Position numbers and translations under genes: made by a program
Shown here: positions 24,090-32,619 of the stretch, piece by piece
How positions within the stretch are numbered: the first letter of the stretch is position 1
How the letters are laid out: the number at the start of each line of letters is the position of its first letter
Source: Candidatus Saccharimonadota bacterium
GTDB taxonomy: Bacteria; Patescibacteriota; Saccharimonadia; Saccharimonadales; Saccharimonadaceae
Reading direction: 5' to 3'
Length of the DNA: 64,000 nt
Assembly (NCBI GenBank): GCA_017512175.1
Contig: JAFWHA010000017.1
Span: 124,001 to 188,000 of the forward strand
The notes under the pieces: generated by a model
The model's database searches: none
Seen by the model: only the letters and a program-made list of their open reading frames with translations
What the model was told of the DNA's origin: nothing

Positions 24090-25718
24090 ATGGATGAGAA
24101 AGAGATACAAAGTAAACGTCGAGAGAACGAAGAAAAAGCTGCAGCACAGCGTGCTAAGATTTTGGGGCTTCCATATCTAGATACTCGTAATTTCGAGAAT
24201 GACATCCCACTTGTGAAGGGGTTACTAGACAAGAAGCAGATGCATACGGACTTTATTTTGCCATTGCAAAAGGGTGGAGAAGGTGAACATTTTCAATTCA
24301 TGGTGACGAGCCAGACTCCGCGCAGTGTTATTGATAAGATTCGCAAGGAGTATTTAGACAAAGGCGAGCGCACAGATTTCTTCTTGATTACAGATTCGGC
24401 ATATAAAGTTTTTATTTTGCGCTATGACCCGCCACAAGAAACTGATTATGATGACATTACTATTGCGGGCGAGGGTGATTCGGAGACATTAGCGGCAGTT
24501 TCCAAAGTATTAAACGAAGTGTCTACGGACAAGGTTTTTGATTATTTGCTTGACCAAGCAGATAAGTTAGGTGCATCCGATATCCATATTGAAAACTTAA
24601 GAAACGAAATTCGCATTCGTATGCGTGTAGATGGGCTTTTGCACCCAGTAGCGACGATTAATCGCGATCGCTATCGCATCTTCATGGGCGAGCTTTCTTC
24701 ACGCGCAGGTGCATCTACAGCGGCTACGACTCCGCAATCTGGGCACATGCAGAAAGATATTTATAGAGATGGCAGCTCGCACCTTTTGAATATTCGTGTG
24801 GAGATTATCCCTACGTTGTATGGTCAAGACGCAGTGCTACGTCTCTTTAACTTTGACGAAACTTTGCTTAATCTAGACCTTTTGGGACTTGGTACGGAAG
24901 AAAGGGCAGAAATAAATGAGGTTATCTCTCATCCGCGAGGATTAGTGCTGATGGTAGGTCCGACTGGCTCTGGTAAGTCTACTACGCTTTATTCGATTAT
25001 TAATGCTCTGAATACGACTGACCGTAAGATTATTACACTGGAGGACCCGATTGAGTATGGGATTACGGGTATTTCTCAGATTCCGATTAACACTACTGAA
25101 GGTGGCTCGTTCGCAGATGGGTTGCGTTCGGTGCTTCGTCTGGACCCAGATGTGGTGATGGTCGGCGAGATTCGCGATGCGGATACGGCGCGTACGGCTA
25201 TTCAGGCTTCCATTACCGGGCACTTGGTGTTGTCTTCTTTCCACGCGAACTCTACTTCGGCGGCTTTTTCGCGTATGATTGACATGATTGGTACGAATCC
25301 GATTTTCTCTAGTTCAGTACGCTTAGTGATCGCACAGCGTTTAGTAAGAAAACTTGCGGATAACAAAGAGCCATTTAAGCCAGATGAGGCGACGCTTAAA
25401 TATATTCATAAAGTATTTGAAGGGGTGCCAGAGGCGGCTTTGCAGGAACGTGGAGTGGACTTAAATAATATCACGCTATATAAACCTGTACCATCTGAAG
25501 AAATACCGTTCGGCTATAAAGGACGTACGGTAATTATGGAGCAGCTAATCGTGTCGGAAGACATCCAGTCGTTCATTCGGGGAGACGTAAAAGATATTAA
25601 TACGGATGCGATTGAAAAAACGGCCAAGAAAAATGGAATGTTGACTCTGGAGCAAAAAGGTGTGATTTCTGCTTTGCGTGGAGAAACGACACTAGAGGAA
25701 GTTTCTCGCGTAATCTGA
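24090..25718 (+). CDS. pilB: Type IV pilus assembly ATPase PilB (GspE family)
   Basis: 542 residues. An N-terminal helical part (1-140) is followed by the secretion ATPase core: Walker A GPTGSGKS (290-297), Asp box, Walker B LRLDPDVVMVGEIRD and His box ASITGHLVLSSFHAN. It powers pilus extension from the inner face of the membrane. The four-cysteine zinc site found between the His box and C-terminus of most PilB/GspE proteins is absent: no Cys occurs there. It follows a long leader with tandem repeats and a repressor-like operator. The pilin operon lies about 12 kb upstream; pilC, pilM and pilD are not in the window. Confidence 0.93.
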   Translation: MDEKEIQSKRRENEEKAAAQRAKILGLPYLDTRNFENDIPLVKGLLDKKQMHTDFILPLQKGGEGEHFQFMVTSQTPRSVIDKIRKEYLDKGERTDFFLITDSAYKVFILRYDPPQETDYDDITIAGEGDSETLAAVSKVLNEVSTDKVFDYLLDQADKLGASDIHIENLRNEIRIRMRVDGLLHPVATINRDRYRIFMGELSSRAGASTAATTPQSGHMQKDIYRDGSSHLLNIRVEIIPTLYGQDAVLRLFNFDETLLNLDLLGLGTEERAEINEVISHPRGLVLMVGPTGSGKSTTLYSIINALNTTDRKIITLEDPIEYGITGISQIPINTTEGGSFADGLRSVLRLDPDVVMVGEIRDADTARTAIQASITGHLVLSSFHANSTSAAFSRMIDMIGTNPIFSSSVRLVIAQRLVRKLADNKEPFKPDEATLKYIHKVFEGVPEAALQERGVDLNNITLYKPVPSEEIPFGYKGRTVIMEQLIVSEDIQSFIRGDVKDINTDAIEKTAKKNGMLTLEQKGVISALRGETTLEEVSRVI

Positions 25719-25740
25719 TTTTTATGGTATAATATAATTA

Positions 25741-26229
25741 ATGATAGCCAAAAAGAAAACGATACTAAAATCGGAAAAAGATTTGCTTGATTTTGGTGAG
25801 AGGATAGGGCAGAGGCTAAAAGCTGAACTCCAGAAAAATCCTGAAGCGATTGTAATAGAACTTGTTGGAGATGTGGGAGCTGGAAAAACTACGCTGACTC
25901 GTGGGATAGCTAAAGGGCTTGGAATAAATGCAGCGATTACTTCGCCGAGCTTTACTATTTCTAAGCAGTATGCTTTTAAATTGGATGCATCAAAAACACA
26001 GGAGAGTCTAGGCACGTTAGTCCACTATGATTTTTATAGATTAGATGAGCCGGGTCTAATGATGGAAGATTTAGCAGAGATGATCCAATATGATAATACT
26101 GTCGTTATCGTAGAGTGGGGCGATTCTATAGCGGAAGTTTTGCCGGAAAAACGAACAATATATAATATATATATAAATGATGACGAGTCGCGTTTAGTAG
26201 TGGAGAATAAAAATGAAACTCTATCTTGA
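25741..26229 (+). CDS. tsaE: TsaE, ATPase for tRNA t6A modification
   Basis: 162 residues. Walker A is VGDVGAGKTTL (about 44-53), the switch region follows as ITSPSFTISKQY, and Asp-Phe-Tyr-Arg-Leu (YDFYRLDEPG) and VEWGD are the family hallmarks. With TsaB and TsaD it makes N6-threonylcarbamoyl adenosine at position 37 of ANN-decoding tRNAs. TGGTATAAT (25725-25733) ends seven bases before the ATG, so the mRNA is nearly leaderless. The gene overlaps tsaB by 17 bases. Confidence 0.93.
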   Translation: MIAKKKTILKSEKDLLDFGERIGQRLKAELQKNPEAIVIELVGDVGAGKTTLTRGIAKGLGINAAITSPSFTISKQYAFKLDASKTQESLGTLVHYDFYRLDEPGLMMEDLAEMIQYDNTVVIVEWGDSIAEVLPEKRTIYNIYINDDESRLVVENKNETLS

Positions 26230-26545
26230 TACTTCTACTCCGGATACTATTTTGAAGTTAGACGAGAAACTTTATGTCGAAACGCTTGGTCGGGATACGG
26301 CGGAAAAGATTTTTGCTTTCATATTGGATAAGTTACAGGAGAACGGTAAAGATTGGGAAGATATTTCCGAGATTACTTTCATGTCGGGACCAGGAAGTTT
26401 CACAGGGCTAAGAATTGGGGCGGCGGTAGTGAATGCGCTTGCGGATGGACTAAATGTCCCACTCAGAGACCATCATGGCAATTTAGTGCCAATTATTCTT
26501 CCAGAATATGGTAGGGAAGCAAATATATCAAAACCAAGAAAATAA
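26213..26545 (+). CDS. tsaB: Half-length TsaB-like protein
   Basis: 110 residues only; typical TsaB has 200-230. The visible part is the N-terminal ASKHA lobe: LDTST at the start, FMSGPGSFTGLRIGAAVVNALADGL (the PGSFTGLR motif, about 59-66), then it ends after EYGREANISKPRK. The whole C-terminal lobe is missing, and no remnant of it is seen downstream, where a hairpin and the 6S-like RNA begin. It starts inside tsaE with GTGGAG before it. The N-terminal lobe carries the TsaD-binding helices in known structures, so it may still scaffold the complex. Confidence 0.8.
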   Translation: MKLYLDTSTPDTILKLDEKLYVETLGRDTAEKIFAFILDKLQENGKDWEDISEITFMSGPGSFTGLRIGAAVVNALADGLNVPLRDHHGNLVPIILPEYGREANISKPRK

Positions 26546-26574
26546 TGTTGTAAAAAATACAACACTATTTTATT
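26546..26574 (+). terminator. Probable tsaE-tsaB terminator
   Basis: TGTTGTA (26546-26552) and TACAACA (26558-26564) pair around AAAAA right after the tsaB stop and are followed by CTATTTTATT. The stem is weak in G-C pairs. Confidence 0.5.
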
Positions 26575-26604
26575 CAAAACATAAAAAGTATGCTATAATC
26601 AGAA

Positions 26605-26775
26605 GTGGAATACCTACAGGACTGTTTGGCATATCTAGCCATCAGCGCAATTTGGACAATTTAACTATACATTGTATGGAGTCTGCTTGATCGAACGTAA
26701 AGAGGCGCTACGAGCACCGCGTTGGATCAAGTGATGTTTTTATTGCGGAGTCCCGTAGGTATTCCACTCGTAGTG
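26605..26775 (+). ncRNA. ssrS: 6S-like regulatory RNA
   Basis: An extended -10 box TGCTATAAT (26591-26599) predicts a start at about 26605. From there GTGGAATACCTAC pairs perfectly over 13 bp with GTAGGTATTCCAC (26755-26767); a bulge and a second stem GGACT/AGTCC follow. A large unpaired centre leads to a terminal arm built on CTTGATC/GATCAAG. A single rod of about 165 nt with a central bubble copying an open promoter is the 6S RNA design, which binds the sigma70 holoenzyme. A small hairpin with TTTTT follows near 26765-26783. No open reading frame of note exists here. The remainder up to 26865 holds only the leader of the next gene. Confidence 0.7.
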
Positions 26776-26865
26776 CCTTTTTAGATCATTACCACATGCG
26801 ATTTAGAGAGGCACTTCCGAGGAATAATAGGGGTTACAAGATTTGCTAGCCTTAACGGAGGTGTA

Positions 26866-28878
26866 ATGATAAACAAAACAAACTATAGGGAAAAAACAAT
26901 CAACCACGGTTTAAGTATAAACGGTTATCAAAGGTGGGCCGTTAGCATTATCGTGGTATTTTTAATGGCTTTTACTACTGCTTTTGTGGCTTCCTCCGTT
27001 TTTGCGCCACAAAACATTACCAATGCAGATACTTTATACTTTAATTTTACTGGCTCAGACTACACTACCTCCGTCAAGTCTGCCGATAACGTAGTAATTA
27101 ACATGGAAGCAACACCTTCTGGTAATGTGGCAATTGCACATGATACTGTAACTACTATCACTAATAACCCAGATGGTTACCAACTATACTTTTCTATGGA
27201 TCAAATAGCAGATTATGATACCACCCATCCTGGTAATGCACTATATAAAGATGGTAATACTACTGTTTCTCAAATGCTGAAGCCGACTACTGCAACAGCC
27301 TCTGCTCCAGCAGTACTTGATAATAATACTTGGGGCTTTGCGATTCCAGCTGGACAGACTGGTGTTCCAAGCACTATGGATAACTTTGATGCTGCTTACT
27401 CCGAGACTTCTGCTAGTACGAATAAGTTCGCTTTCGCTCCACTACGTTCTTCTGCTGTTAAAGTCCAAGAACGTTCTGGCTCTGCTACTACTACCGAAGG
27501 AGATAATCTAGAAGTTTACTACGGTGCGAAGGCTAACTTATTGGTAGATTCCGGTCAATATACTGGTACAGTAAACTATTTTGTAGTGTCTGATACTTCT
27601 ATCTCTTCCTTTGACACTATCGCAGTTAACCCTACTGTAATTAGTCCGAATGGCGGAGAAGACCTAACTATTGTAACTAGCCTACATACTAACTATGCTT
27701 TTACTAGCTCTGATATTAACGTGACTATCACTAGCAAGACTGATAGTTCTAATTCTAAGGCTTGTGCTATTACTGATATTAACTCTGATACTGGAAACGT
27801 GAATATCGCTTGTACTACTCCAGCAATGTTTGCAGATGGCGATTACGAAGTGGAAGTGGAAATACCATCTTATGGCAAAGACTGGACTACGGACATTACA
27901 GTAGCTTCTCCTACTCCTACTTTCTGGAATATCACTTATATGCAGGAGATGACGACGGCTGTCTGTTCCACCGCTACGACTCCATCTAACACCGCACAAG
28001 AAGAAGACACCAACGGCTCCCATGCAGGCTCTTCTGCTTACGTTCCGACCAGAGTGCTTTACGACTGGCGAGGTAAAGATGGCACTGGAAGCATCACGAA
28101 CAAAGTCGCTCCAAGTAGCTCCAATGCGCAATCATACACTATTAGGAAGATGGCTGATGGTAACTGTTGGATGACAGAAAACCTCAACCTTCCACTCTAC
28201 AAAAACTACACAACTCCTGGCATGAACAAGAGCTCTAGCTTAACTGCGCAGCCAGTAGAAGTCTCTCAGAATGGCCAAGCGGTAACTACTTCTAGGACGG
28301 ATGCAGTTTACGGCAATATCACTTCTGATGGCATCTGGACTCCAGTCAAGGCCTCTAACTTGACTAATAACGATAATACTTATGCCCTGAACGGCAATAC
28401 TGCTTATAACGTTAATAGTGGCACGAGCTATGATAATATCTGGTACTACTCTTGGAGCGCAGCCACGGCCGGCTCTGGTAAGTCAGATATGGTAACATCT
28501 AGCGGTGATGCCCAGTACTCCATCTGTCCAATTGGTTGGAAACTTCCGACTAACTACACTAATAATAACTTTGCTAGTGGTGGAGCGCAGAAATCTTGGG
28601 GCTCACTACTGAACGCTTACGGTATTAGCCCTGCTAATCACGATACCACTTCCGAATACCAGATACTAGAAGCCTTCCCATTCAATCTTCCCCGCGCCGG
28701 CTACTTCATCTCGGGTGCCTTCCGGAATAACGGCGGCGGCGTCTGGTGGTCTTCTACTGCTTATAGTACTGCTACCTACGCTTACAACCTGAGCTTCGGC
28801 ATGACGGTCGTCAATCCGCAGTTCGGCACCAACAAGTACCACGGGTTTACTGTTCGCTGCGTGTCGGCTGGACTGTAG
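26866..28878 (+). CDS. Exported surface protein with FISUMP-type C-terminal domain
   Basis: 670 residues. A long basic N-terminus and signal helix (about 23-46, ending SSVFA) are followed by Ser/Thr/Asn-rich beta domains (50-340). From about residue 380 comes a domain with RKMADGNCWMTENLNLPLY, ICPIGWKLPT, WWSSTAYS and HGFTVRCV, the signature of the Fibrobacter succinogenes major paralogous domain, a C-type-lectin-like fold in secreted proteins. CGGAGGTG stands before the ATG. The last 180 bases or so are far richer in G+C than the rest of the gene. Surface binding is likely; the ligand is unknown. Confidence 0.75.
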   Translation: MINKTNYREKTINHGLSINGYQRWAVSIIVVFLMAFTTAFVASSVFAPQNITNADTLYFNFTGSDYTTSVKSADNVVINMEATPSGNVAIAHDTVTTITNNPDGYQLYFSMDQIADYDTTHPGNALYKDGNTTVSQMLKPTTATASAPAVLDNNTWGFAIPAGQTGVPSTMDNFDAAYSETSASTNKFAFAPLRSSAVKVQERSGSATTTEGDNLEVYYGAKANLLVDSGQYTGTVNYFVVSDTSISSFDTIAVNPTVISPNGGEDLTIVTSLHTNYAFTSSDINVTITSKTDSSNSKACAITDINSDTGNVNIACTTPAMFADGDYEVEVEIPSYGKDWTTDITVASPTPTFWNITYMQEMTTAVCSTATTPSNTAQEEDTNGSHAGSSAYVPTRVLYDWRGKDGTGSITNKVAPSSSNAQSYTIRKMADGNCWMTENLNLPLYKNYTTPGMNKSSSLTAQPVEVSQNGQAVTTSRTDAVYGNITSDGIWTPVKASNLTNNDNTYALNGNTAYNVNSGTSYDNIWYYSWSAATAGSGKSDMVTSSGDAQYSICPIGWKLPTNYTNNNFASGGAQKSWGSLLNAYGISPANHDTTSEYQILEAFPFNLPRAGYFISGAFRNNGGGVWWSSTAYSTATYAYNLSFGMTVVNPQFGTNKYHGFTVRCVSAGL

Positions 28879-28940
28879 GAAAATCTTTCCATTTTTATAC
28901 ATCTCATGATATAATTAAGTTATAACGTAAGGACTTTTTA

Positions 28941-29924
28941 ATGGACAATAATATGCAACCTTTTGCTCCGCAGCCGAGCAGCCGTCCAGAACAGGGTGGT
29001 AATCAAAATCTTAATCAAAATCAACCGAGTCAGTTCGTCGGTGGGCAGCCACAAGGCCAGCCGAATATGAGCCAAATCGACCCGCAGCTTCCACCGGCGA
29101 TGGGTAATAATCAGGGGAATTTCCAGCAGGCGCCGACTGGGAACGTGGATGCGAATAATGGTCCGATGATTCACAATACTGGGGTGCAGCTAGAATCGCC
29201 TATTCTGGCACCTACGCATTTTGATGGGATTAAGGACCCAGGGATTCAAGGACAAACGATGATTACTTCTGGTACGGCTCAAATGCCGGGAGCAAAGCAG
29301 CCGATGGACGAGAAGAAACTATTCAAGACCTTGACTATCGTGTTCGGTGCTTTGGCTTTCGTAGGGATAGTATTAGGTATCTGGAGCTTAGTCTCTAACA
29401 TCAGTACATCTGGAAAACTTGTTGCAGCGCAGTCTCAGTTAAATGTTGCTAATGCGATTATCGCTAAAGTCGAAGCGGATACGGGAGCGACCATTACCTC
29501 TCCGGATACTGTTCCAGCGTATACAGCGATTACTGATACCATCTATATCCCAGAATGGGGAATTAGTTTCAAGATTCCAGATGATTTGGAGAATGTATCT
29601 TATACCGTAGACCAAAAATATCGTCCACAGATTTGTTTCACTGCACATAAGACTGGTATTAAGTACTTCCCGGCTTTTGCTGACATAGATCAAAACACTG
29701 CCACGCTTGGTTGTGTGACGAGAGTTGCGACCTACGAAGGAGATGCGGATAAGGATACCGGTGCGAGCTTCGGACAGAAGATTTATACCTATGGCGATTA
29801 CAACTATTTTTATGTAGCACCAACGAATCACTTCTCGACGGATGCTTCGGAGCAAGGCCTAGAAGATACTGCGGTCCAGATTATCAAAAATATGGTGAGT
29901 GGTAATATCTCACACTATCAATAA
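28941..29924 (+). CDS. Single-pass membrane protein with Gln/Asn/Pro-rich N-terminus
   Basis: 327 residues. The first 120 are disordered-looking (Gln, Asn, Pro, Gly, no Cys), followed by a basic patch and one membrane helix (about 132-155), then a short coiled region and a compact beta-rich domain (195-325) with two Cys that could pair. No signal cleavage is expected; the N-terminus stays inside. TGATATAAT (28907-28915) and AAGGA (28929-28933) precede the ATG, so unlike many neighbours it has a normal leader. I recognise no family. It stands alone, between the FISUMP protein and a terminator. Confidence 0.5.
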   Translation: MDNNMQPFAPQPSSRPEQGGNQNLNQNQPSQFVGGQPQGQPNMSQIDPQLPPAMGNNQGNFQQAPTGNVDANNGPMIHNTGVQLESPILAPTHFDGIKDPGIQGQTMITSGTAQMPGAKQPMDEKKLFKTLTIVFGALAFVGIVLGIWSLVSNISTSGKLVAAQSQLNVANAIIAKVEADTGATITSPDTVPAYTAITDTIYIPEWGISFKIPDDLENVSYTVDQKYRPQICFTAHKTGIKYFPAFADIDQNTATLGCVTRVATYEGDADKDTGASFGQKIYTYGDYNYFYVAPTNHFSTDASEQGLEDTAVQIIKNMVSGNISHYQ

Positions 29925-29936
29925 TTAGCCGAAACT

Positions 29937-29974
29937 AAAGTGGTAGTATTTAGCTAAAGTGCTACCACTTTTTG
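29937..29974 (+). terminator. Terminator after the 28941-29924 gene
   Basis: AAAGTGGTAG (29937-29946) pairs with CTACCACTTT around a 14-base loop and is followed by a T run. Strong and close to the stop codon. Confidence 0.88.
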
Positions 29975-29997
29975 TATCAAAAATTAATAAAATATGC

Positions 29998-30066
29998 TAT
30001 AATGTAAGTGGAAAATTATTTAATTTATATTATTTGTTAACCCGTTGATATCAGGAAAATATCAAC
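29998..30066 (+). promoter_or_regulatory. rny promoter and leader hairpin
   Basis: TGCTATAAT (extended -10, 29995-30003) predicts a start near 30010. In the 75-base leader GTTGATAT (30044-30051) pairs with ATATCAAC (30059-30066), eight base pairs around CAGGAAA, 12 bases before the ribosome site AGAAAGG. It could be a target for RNase Y autoregulation, which is inference. Confidence 0.55.
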
Positions 30067-30084
30067 AAAATTAGAAAGGTATTT

Positions 30085-31602
30085 ATGGAGATAGCCATAG
30101 CAATAGTTGCCGCTATTATCGGCATTGGAGCCGGAGCTGGTGGTGTTTTTGCATACAATAAAAAGAACGAGAAAGGTGGTAAGAATAAGGCTGACGATCT
30201 CGTAAGAAAGGCAAAGCGCGAAGCTCAAGATATCGTAATGGAAGCTAGGAAAGAGGCTAGCGAGATTGACGAGAAGTCTAAGGTGGAAGAAAATGAGCGC
30301 AGAAAAGAATGGAAACGTACAGAAAACCGTCTGGCAGAACGAGAAACTGCCCTAGATAGTAAACTTGACCAGATAGAAAAGAAGACCGAAAATCTGATTA
30401 AGCAAGAGAAGGAAATTGAAGCACTGAAAGGTGAGATTCGAGACATTCGCACTAAGCAACATGAGAAACTAGAAAAGATTGCTGGTTTATCCAAAGCTGA
30501 TGCTAAAGAGAAGCTGATGAAAATGACAGAAAATGATATCAAGCAAGATTTGATGGAACTTGTGGCAAAAGAGCAGAAAGAAATTAAACATGATGTTGAT
30601 GAAACTGCGCAGTCTATTTTGCTAACAGCGATGGAGAGAATGTCGTCAGAAGTAACAGCGGATCGCACTATTACGGCTTTGAAACTTCCAGATGATGAGA
30701 TGAAGGGGCGCATTATCGGTAAAGAGGGTAGAAATATCCAAGCTTTGCAGCGAGCTACTGGCGTGGATATCATGGTTGATGACACACCGGGTATGGTGGT
30801 ACTTTCTAGCTTTGATCCGATTCGCCGTCAGGTGGCAAGGTATGCTTTGGAGAGGTTGATGAAAGATGGACGTATTAATCCTTCATCAATCGAAGAAGCA
30901 GTAGCTAAGGCAGAAAAGGAAATCGAAAAAGAAGTTGTACGGGCTGGCGAAGATGCGGTGCGCGAAGTGGGGTTAGTAGGAATTCCGCGTGAGCTGGTAC
31001 ATCTAATCGGTGAGCTTAAATTCCGTACGTCTTATGGACAAAACGTATTGCTCCATTCTATTGAAATGGCACATATTGCTGGCATGATTGCAGAAGAAAT
31101 TGGTGCGGACAAGCGTGTAGCGAAGACGGCCGCTTTGATGCACGATATGGGTAAGGCTGTCACTCACAAAATTGAAGGAAAACACGCAGATATCGGTGCG
31201 GAACTGGCTAAGAAATATGGCATGTCTGACGAGATAGTCCATGCTATTGCGGCACATCATGATGACATAGAGCCGACTACTCCAGAAGCGGTGATTATTA
31301 AGATTTGTGATGCGATTTCTGCGGCACGTCCAGGTGCTCGTAATATATCTGCAGAGAATTTTGCAGAACGTATGCGTGATCTTGAAAACATTGCGACCAG
31401 TTTTCCTGGAATCGATAAGGCCTATGCGATTTCTGCGGGCAGAGAGATACGCGTTATCGTAGAGCCGAAGCAGATTGATGATCTTACCGCGCTGAAACTT
31501 GCTCGTGATATTGCTGATAAAATTGAAGCAACAATGAGCTATCCTGGCGTCATCAAAGTCAACGTCATTCGCGAAACTCGTGCGATTGAATATGCAAAAT
31601 AA
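30085..31602 (+). CDS. rny: Ribonuclease Y
   Basis: 505 residues, the family length. An N-terminal membrane helix (2-25), a long charged coiled coil (30-190), a KH domain with GRIIGKEGRNIQALQ (about 210-224), and an HD domain with HSIEMAHIAG, MHDMGKAVTH (the HD metal pair) and AAHHDDIEP. It is the membrane-bound endonuclease that starts mRNA decay. AGAAAGG precedes the ATG at a good distance. In a window where many mRNAs would lack a 5' leader, its choice of entry sites is of interest. Confidence 0.96.
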   Translation: MEIAIAIVAAIIGIGAGAGGVFAYNKKNEKGGKNKADDLVRKAKREAQDIVMEARKEASEIDEKSKVEENERRKEWKRTENRLAERETALDSKLDQIEKKTENLIKQEKEIEALKGEIRDIRTKQHEKLEKIAGLSKADAKEKLMKMTENDIKQDLMELVAKEQKEIKHDVDETAQSILLTAMERMSSEVTADRTITALKLPDDEMKGRIIGKEGRNIQALQRATGVDIMVDDTPGMVVLSSFDPIRRQVARYALERLMKDGRINPSSIEEAVAKAEKEIEKEVVRAGEDAVREVGLVGIPRELVHLIGELKFRTSYGQNVLLHSIEMAHIAGMIAEEIGADKRVAKTAALMHDMGKAVTHKIEGKHADIGAELAKKYGMSDEIVHAIAAHHDDIEPTTPEAVIIKICDAISAARPGARNISAENFAERMRDLENIATSFPGIDKAYAISAGREIRVIVEPKQIDDLTALKLARDIADKIEATMSYPGVIKVNVIRETRAIEYAK

Positions 31603-31616
31603 GCACAACTCTTTTC

Positions 31617-31645
31617 TTGACACTCAAGAAGGTTTACTCTAGAAT
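31617..31645 (+). promoter_or_regulatory. Consensus promoter placed for leaderless transcription
   Basis: TTGACA (31617-31622), 17 bases, TAGAAT (31640-31645), then six bases to the ATG at 31652. With both boxes this close to consensus, the start point falls on the start codon. Confidence 0.8.
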
Positions 31646-31651
31646 ATAAGT

Positions 31652-32548
31652 ATGAGCAAAACTAATGCATTAAAGAATCATAAAGCGATGACTATCGCTT
31701 CGATTATCGCGTTAGTAGCATTCTTGGGCGTGGCAAGTTTTTCTGCTATTTCTGTAACTAGTATCGCTTCTATCGTAGAAGGTAAGGTGCTAGCGAACAA
31801 AGACGGCGTGCCTAAGGCTTGGGATACTTATGATACTGCAGAGTCAGTTCAAGCTACTACGGAAACGCAAATTAACGATAGCTATGTAGAATATACTGCA
31901 TCTATCAAAAACTCTGACAATAACGTAGTAAGCCTTACCCACCTATCTTCTTATGTAGAGGAGGAGGGTACGCGGGGAGGTTTTGTCCCACTTGCAGAAA
32001 ATACTTTGGAATATACCTATAACCCAGAGGACAAGGATTCGTGGTCTCCAGTTAAGATATCTGCGCCGAGCAATAAGGAAGATGGATACAAATTAGATTC
32101 GGCATTATATATAGGAGAGGAAGGTACGAATACGGATACGATTTACTTTAGGTATAGTGTCTCTCCGGCTGAAGATGGAACTGTGAATGACAAGGTAGCT
32201 TTCGTGACAGAAGATGCGTCGGGAGATGCTGCAGTGTCTGTAAGTAATTCTTCAGTAGAGTATCAGAAGACACCTGTAGAGACTGCATCTGATACTAATA
32301 CCGAGACTAACCCTAGCAACACCGAAAATGGAGATTCGTCTTATGCTAAACCTTTAGGGGTTTCGTCTAAAGCGCCAACCACTACGATAGTGAATGCATC
32401 TTCGCTTGGTGCGATTTCTATTTCTGAGGAAACGGTTACTCCGAGTATAATCGTCGTATTCGTTGCGTTAGGAATTTTCGCAATGAGCTTAATAGTATAT
32501 CTAATTATCAGAAATAAAGATACGAAGAAAAAGTCGCATCGACGTTAG
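31652..32548 (+). CDS. Exported, C-terminally membrane-anchored protein
   Basis: 298 residues. A hydrophobic signal helix (13-36), then an acidic Ser/Thr-rich extracellular part of about 220 residues with beta-strand-like stretches (EYTASIKNSDNNVVSLTHL; DTIYFRYSVSP), a Thr/Asn/Glu-rich linker, a C-terminal membrane helix (about 262-285) and a strongly basic tail (KDTKKKSHRR). No Cys, no enzyme motif, no family recognised. The layout matches several other surface proteins of this window (bases 2-955 and 14497-16143). It is transcribed alone from a consensus leaderless promoter and ended by the hairpin at 32558. Confidence 0.55.
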   Translation: MSKTNALKNHKAMTIASIIALVAFLGVASFSAISVTSIASIVEGKVLANKDGVPKAWDTYDTAESVQATTETQINDSYVEYTASIKNSDNNVVSLTHLSSYVEEEGTRGGFVPLAENTLEYTYNPEDKDSWSPVKISAPSNKEDGYKLDSALYIGEEGTNTDTIYFRYSVSPAEDGTVNDKVAFVTEDASGDAAVSVSNSSVEYQKTPVETASDTNTETNPSNTENGDSSYAKPLGVSSKAPTTTIVNASSLGAISISEETVTPSIIVVFVALGIFAMSLIVYLIIRNKDTKKKSHRR

Positions 32549-32557
32549 GAGCTAAAA

Positions 32558-32594
32558 GTAAAATACCACGTTTTTTAAGCGTGGTATTTTTAGT
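32558..32594. terminator. Bidirectional terminator between the surface protein gene and yebC
   Basis: AAAATACCACG and CGTGGTATTTT form an 11-bp stem with A and T runs on either side, between two convergent genes. Confidence 0.88.
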
Positions 32595-32619
32595 TTTAAA
32601 ATTATATTTAGACTTGATG

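Noticed and set aside
23890-24232. Minus-strand frames rich in Tyr, Phe and Leu across the tandem repeats
   Set aside because: They are low-complexity translations of the A-rich repeat on the opposite strand and partly antisense to pilB; there is no start signal or family resemblance.
26866-28878. Diversity-generating retroelement: RT at 18847 plus a C-type-lectin-like variable protein
   Set aside because: I found no template repeat near the RT or elsewhere in the window resembling the 3' end of the FISUMP gene, the RT motif B lacks the DGR form, and the genes are 6.5 kb apart with unrelated genes between.
30225-30785. Long minus-strand frame (186 codons) inside rny
   Set aside because: It is a Ser/Phe-rich shadow of the Lys/Glu-rich coiled coil of RNase Y, with no start signal.
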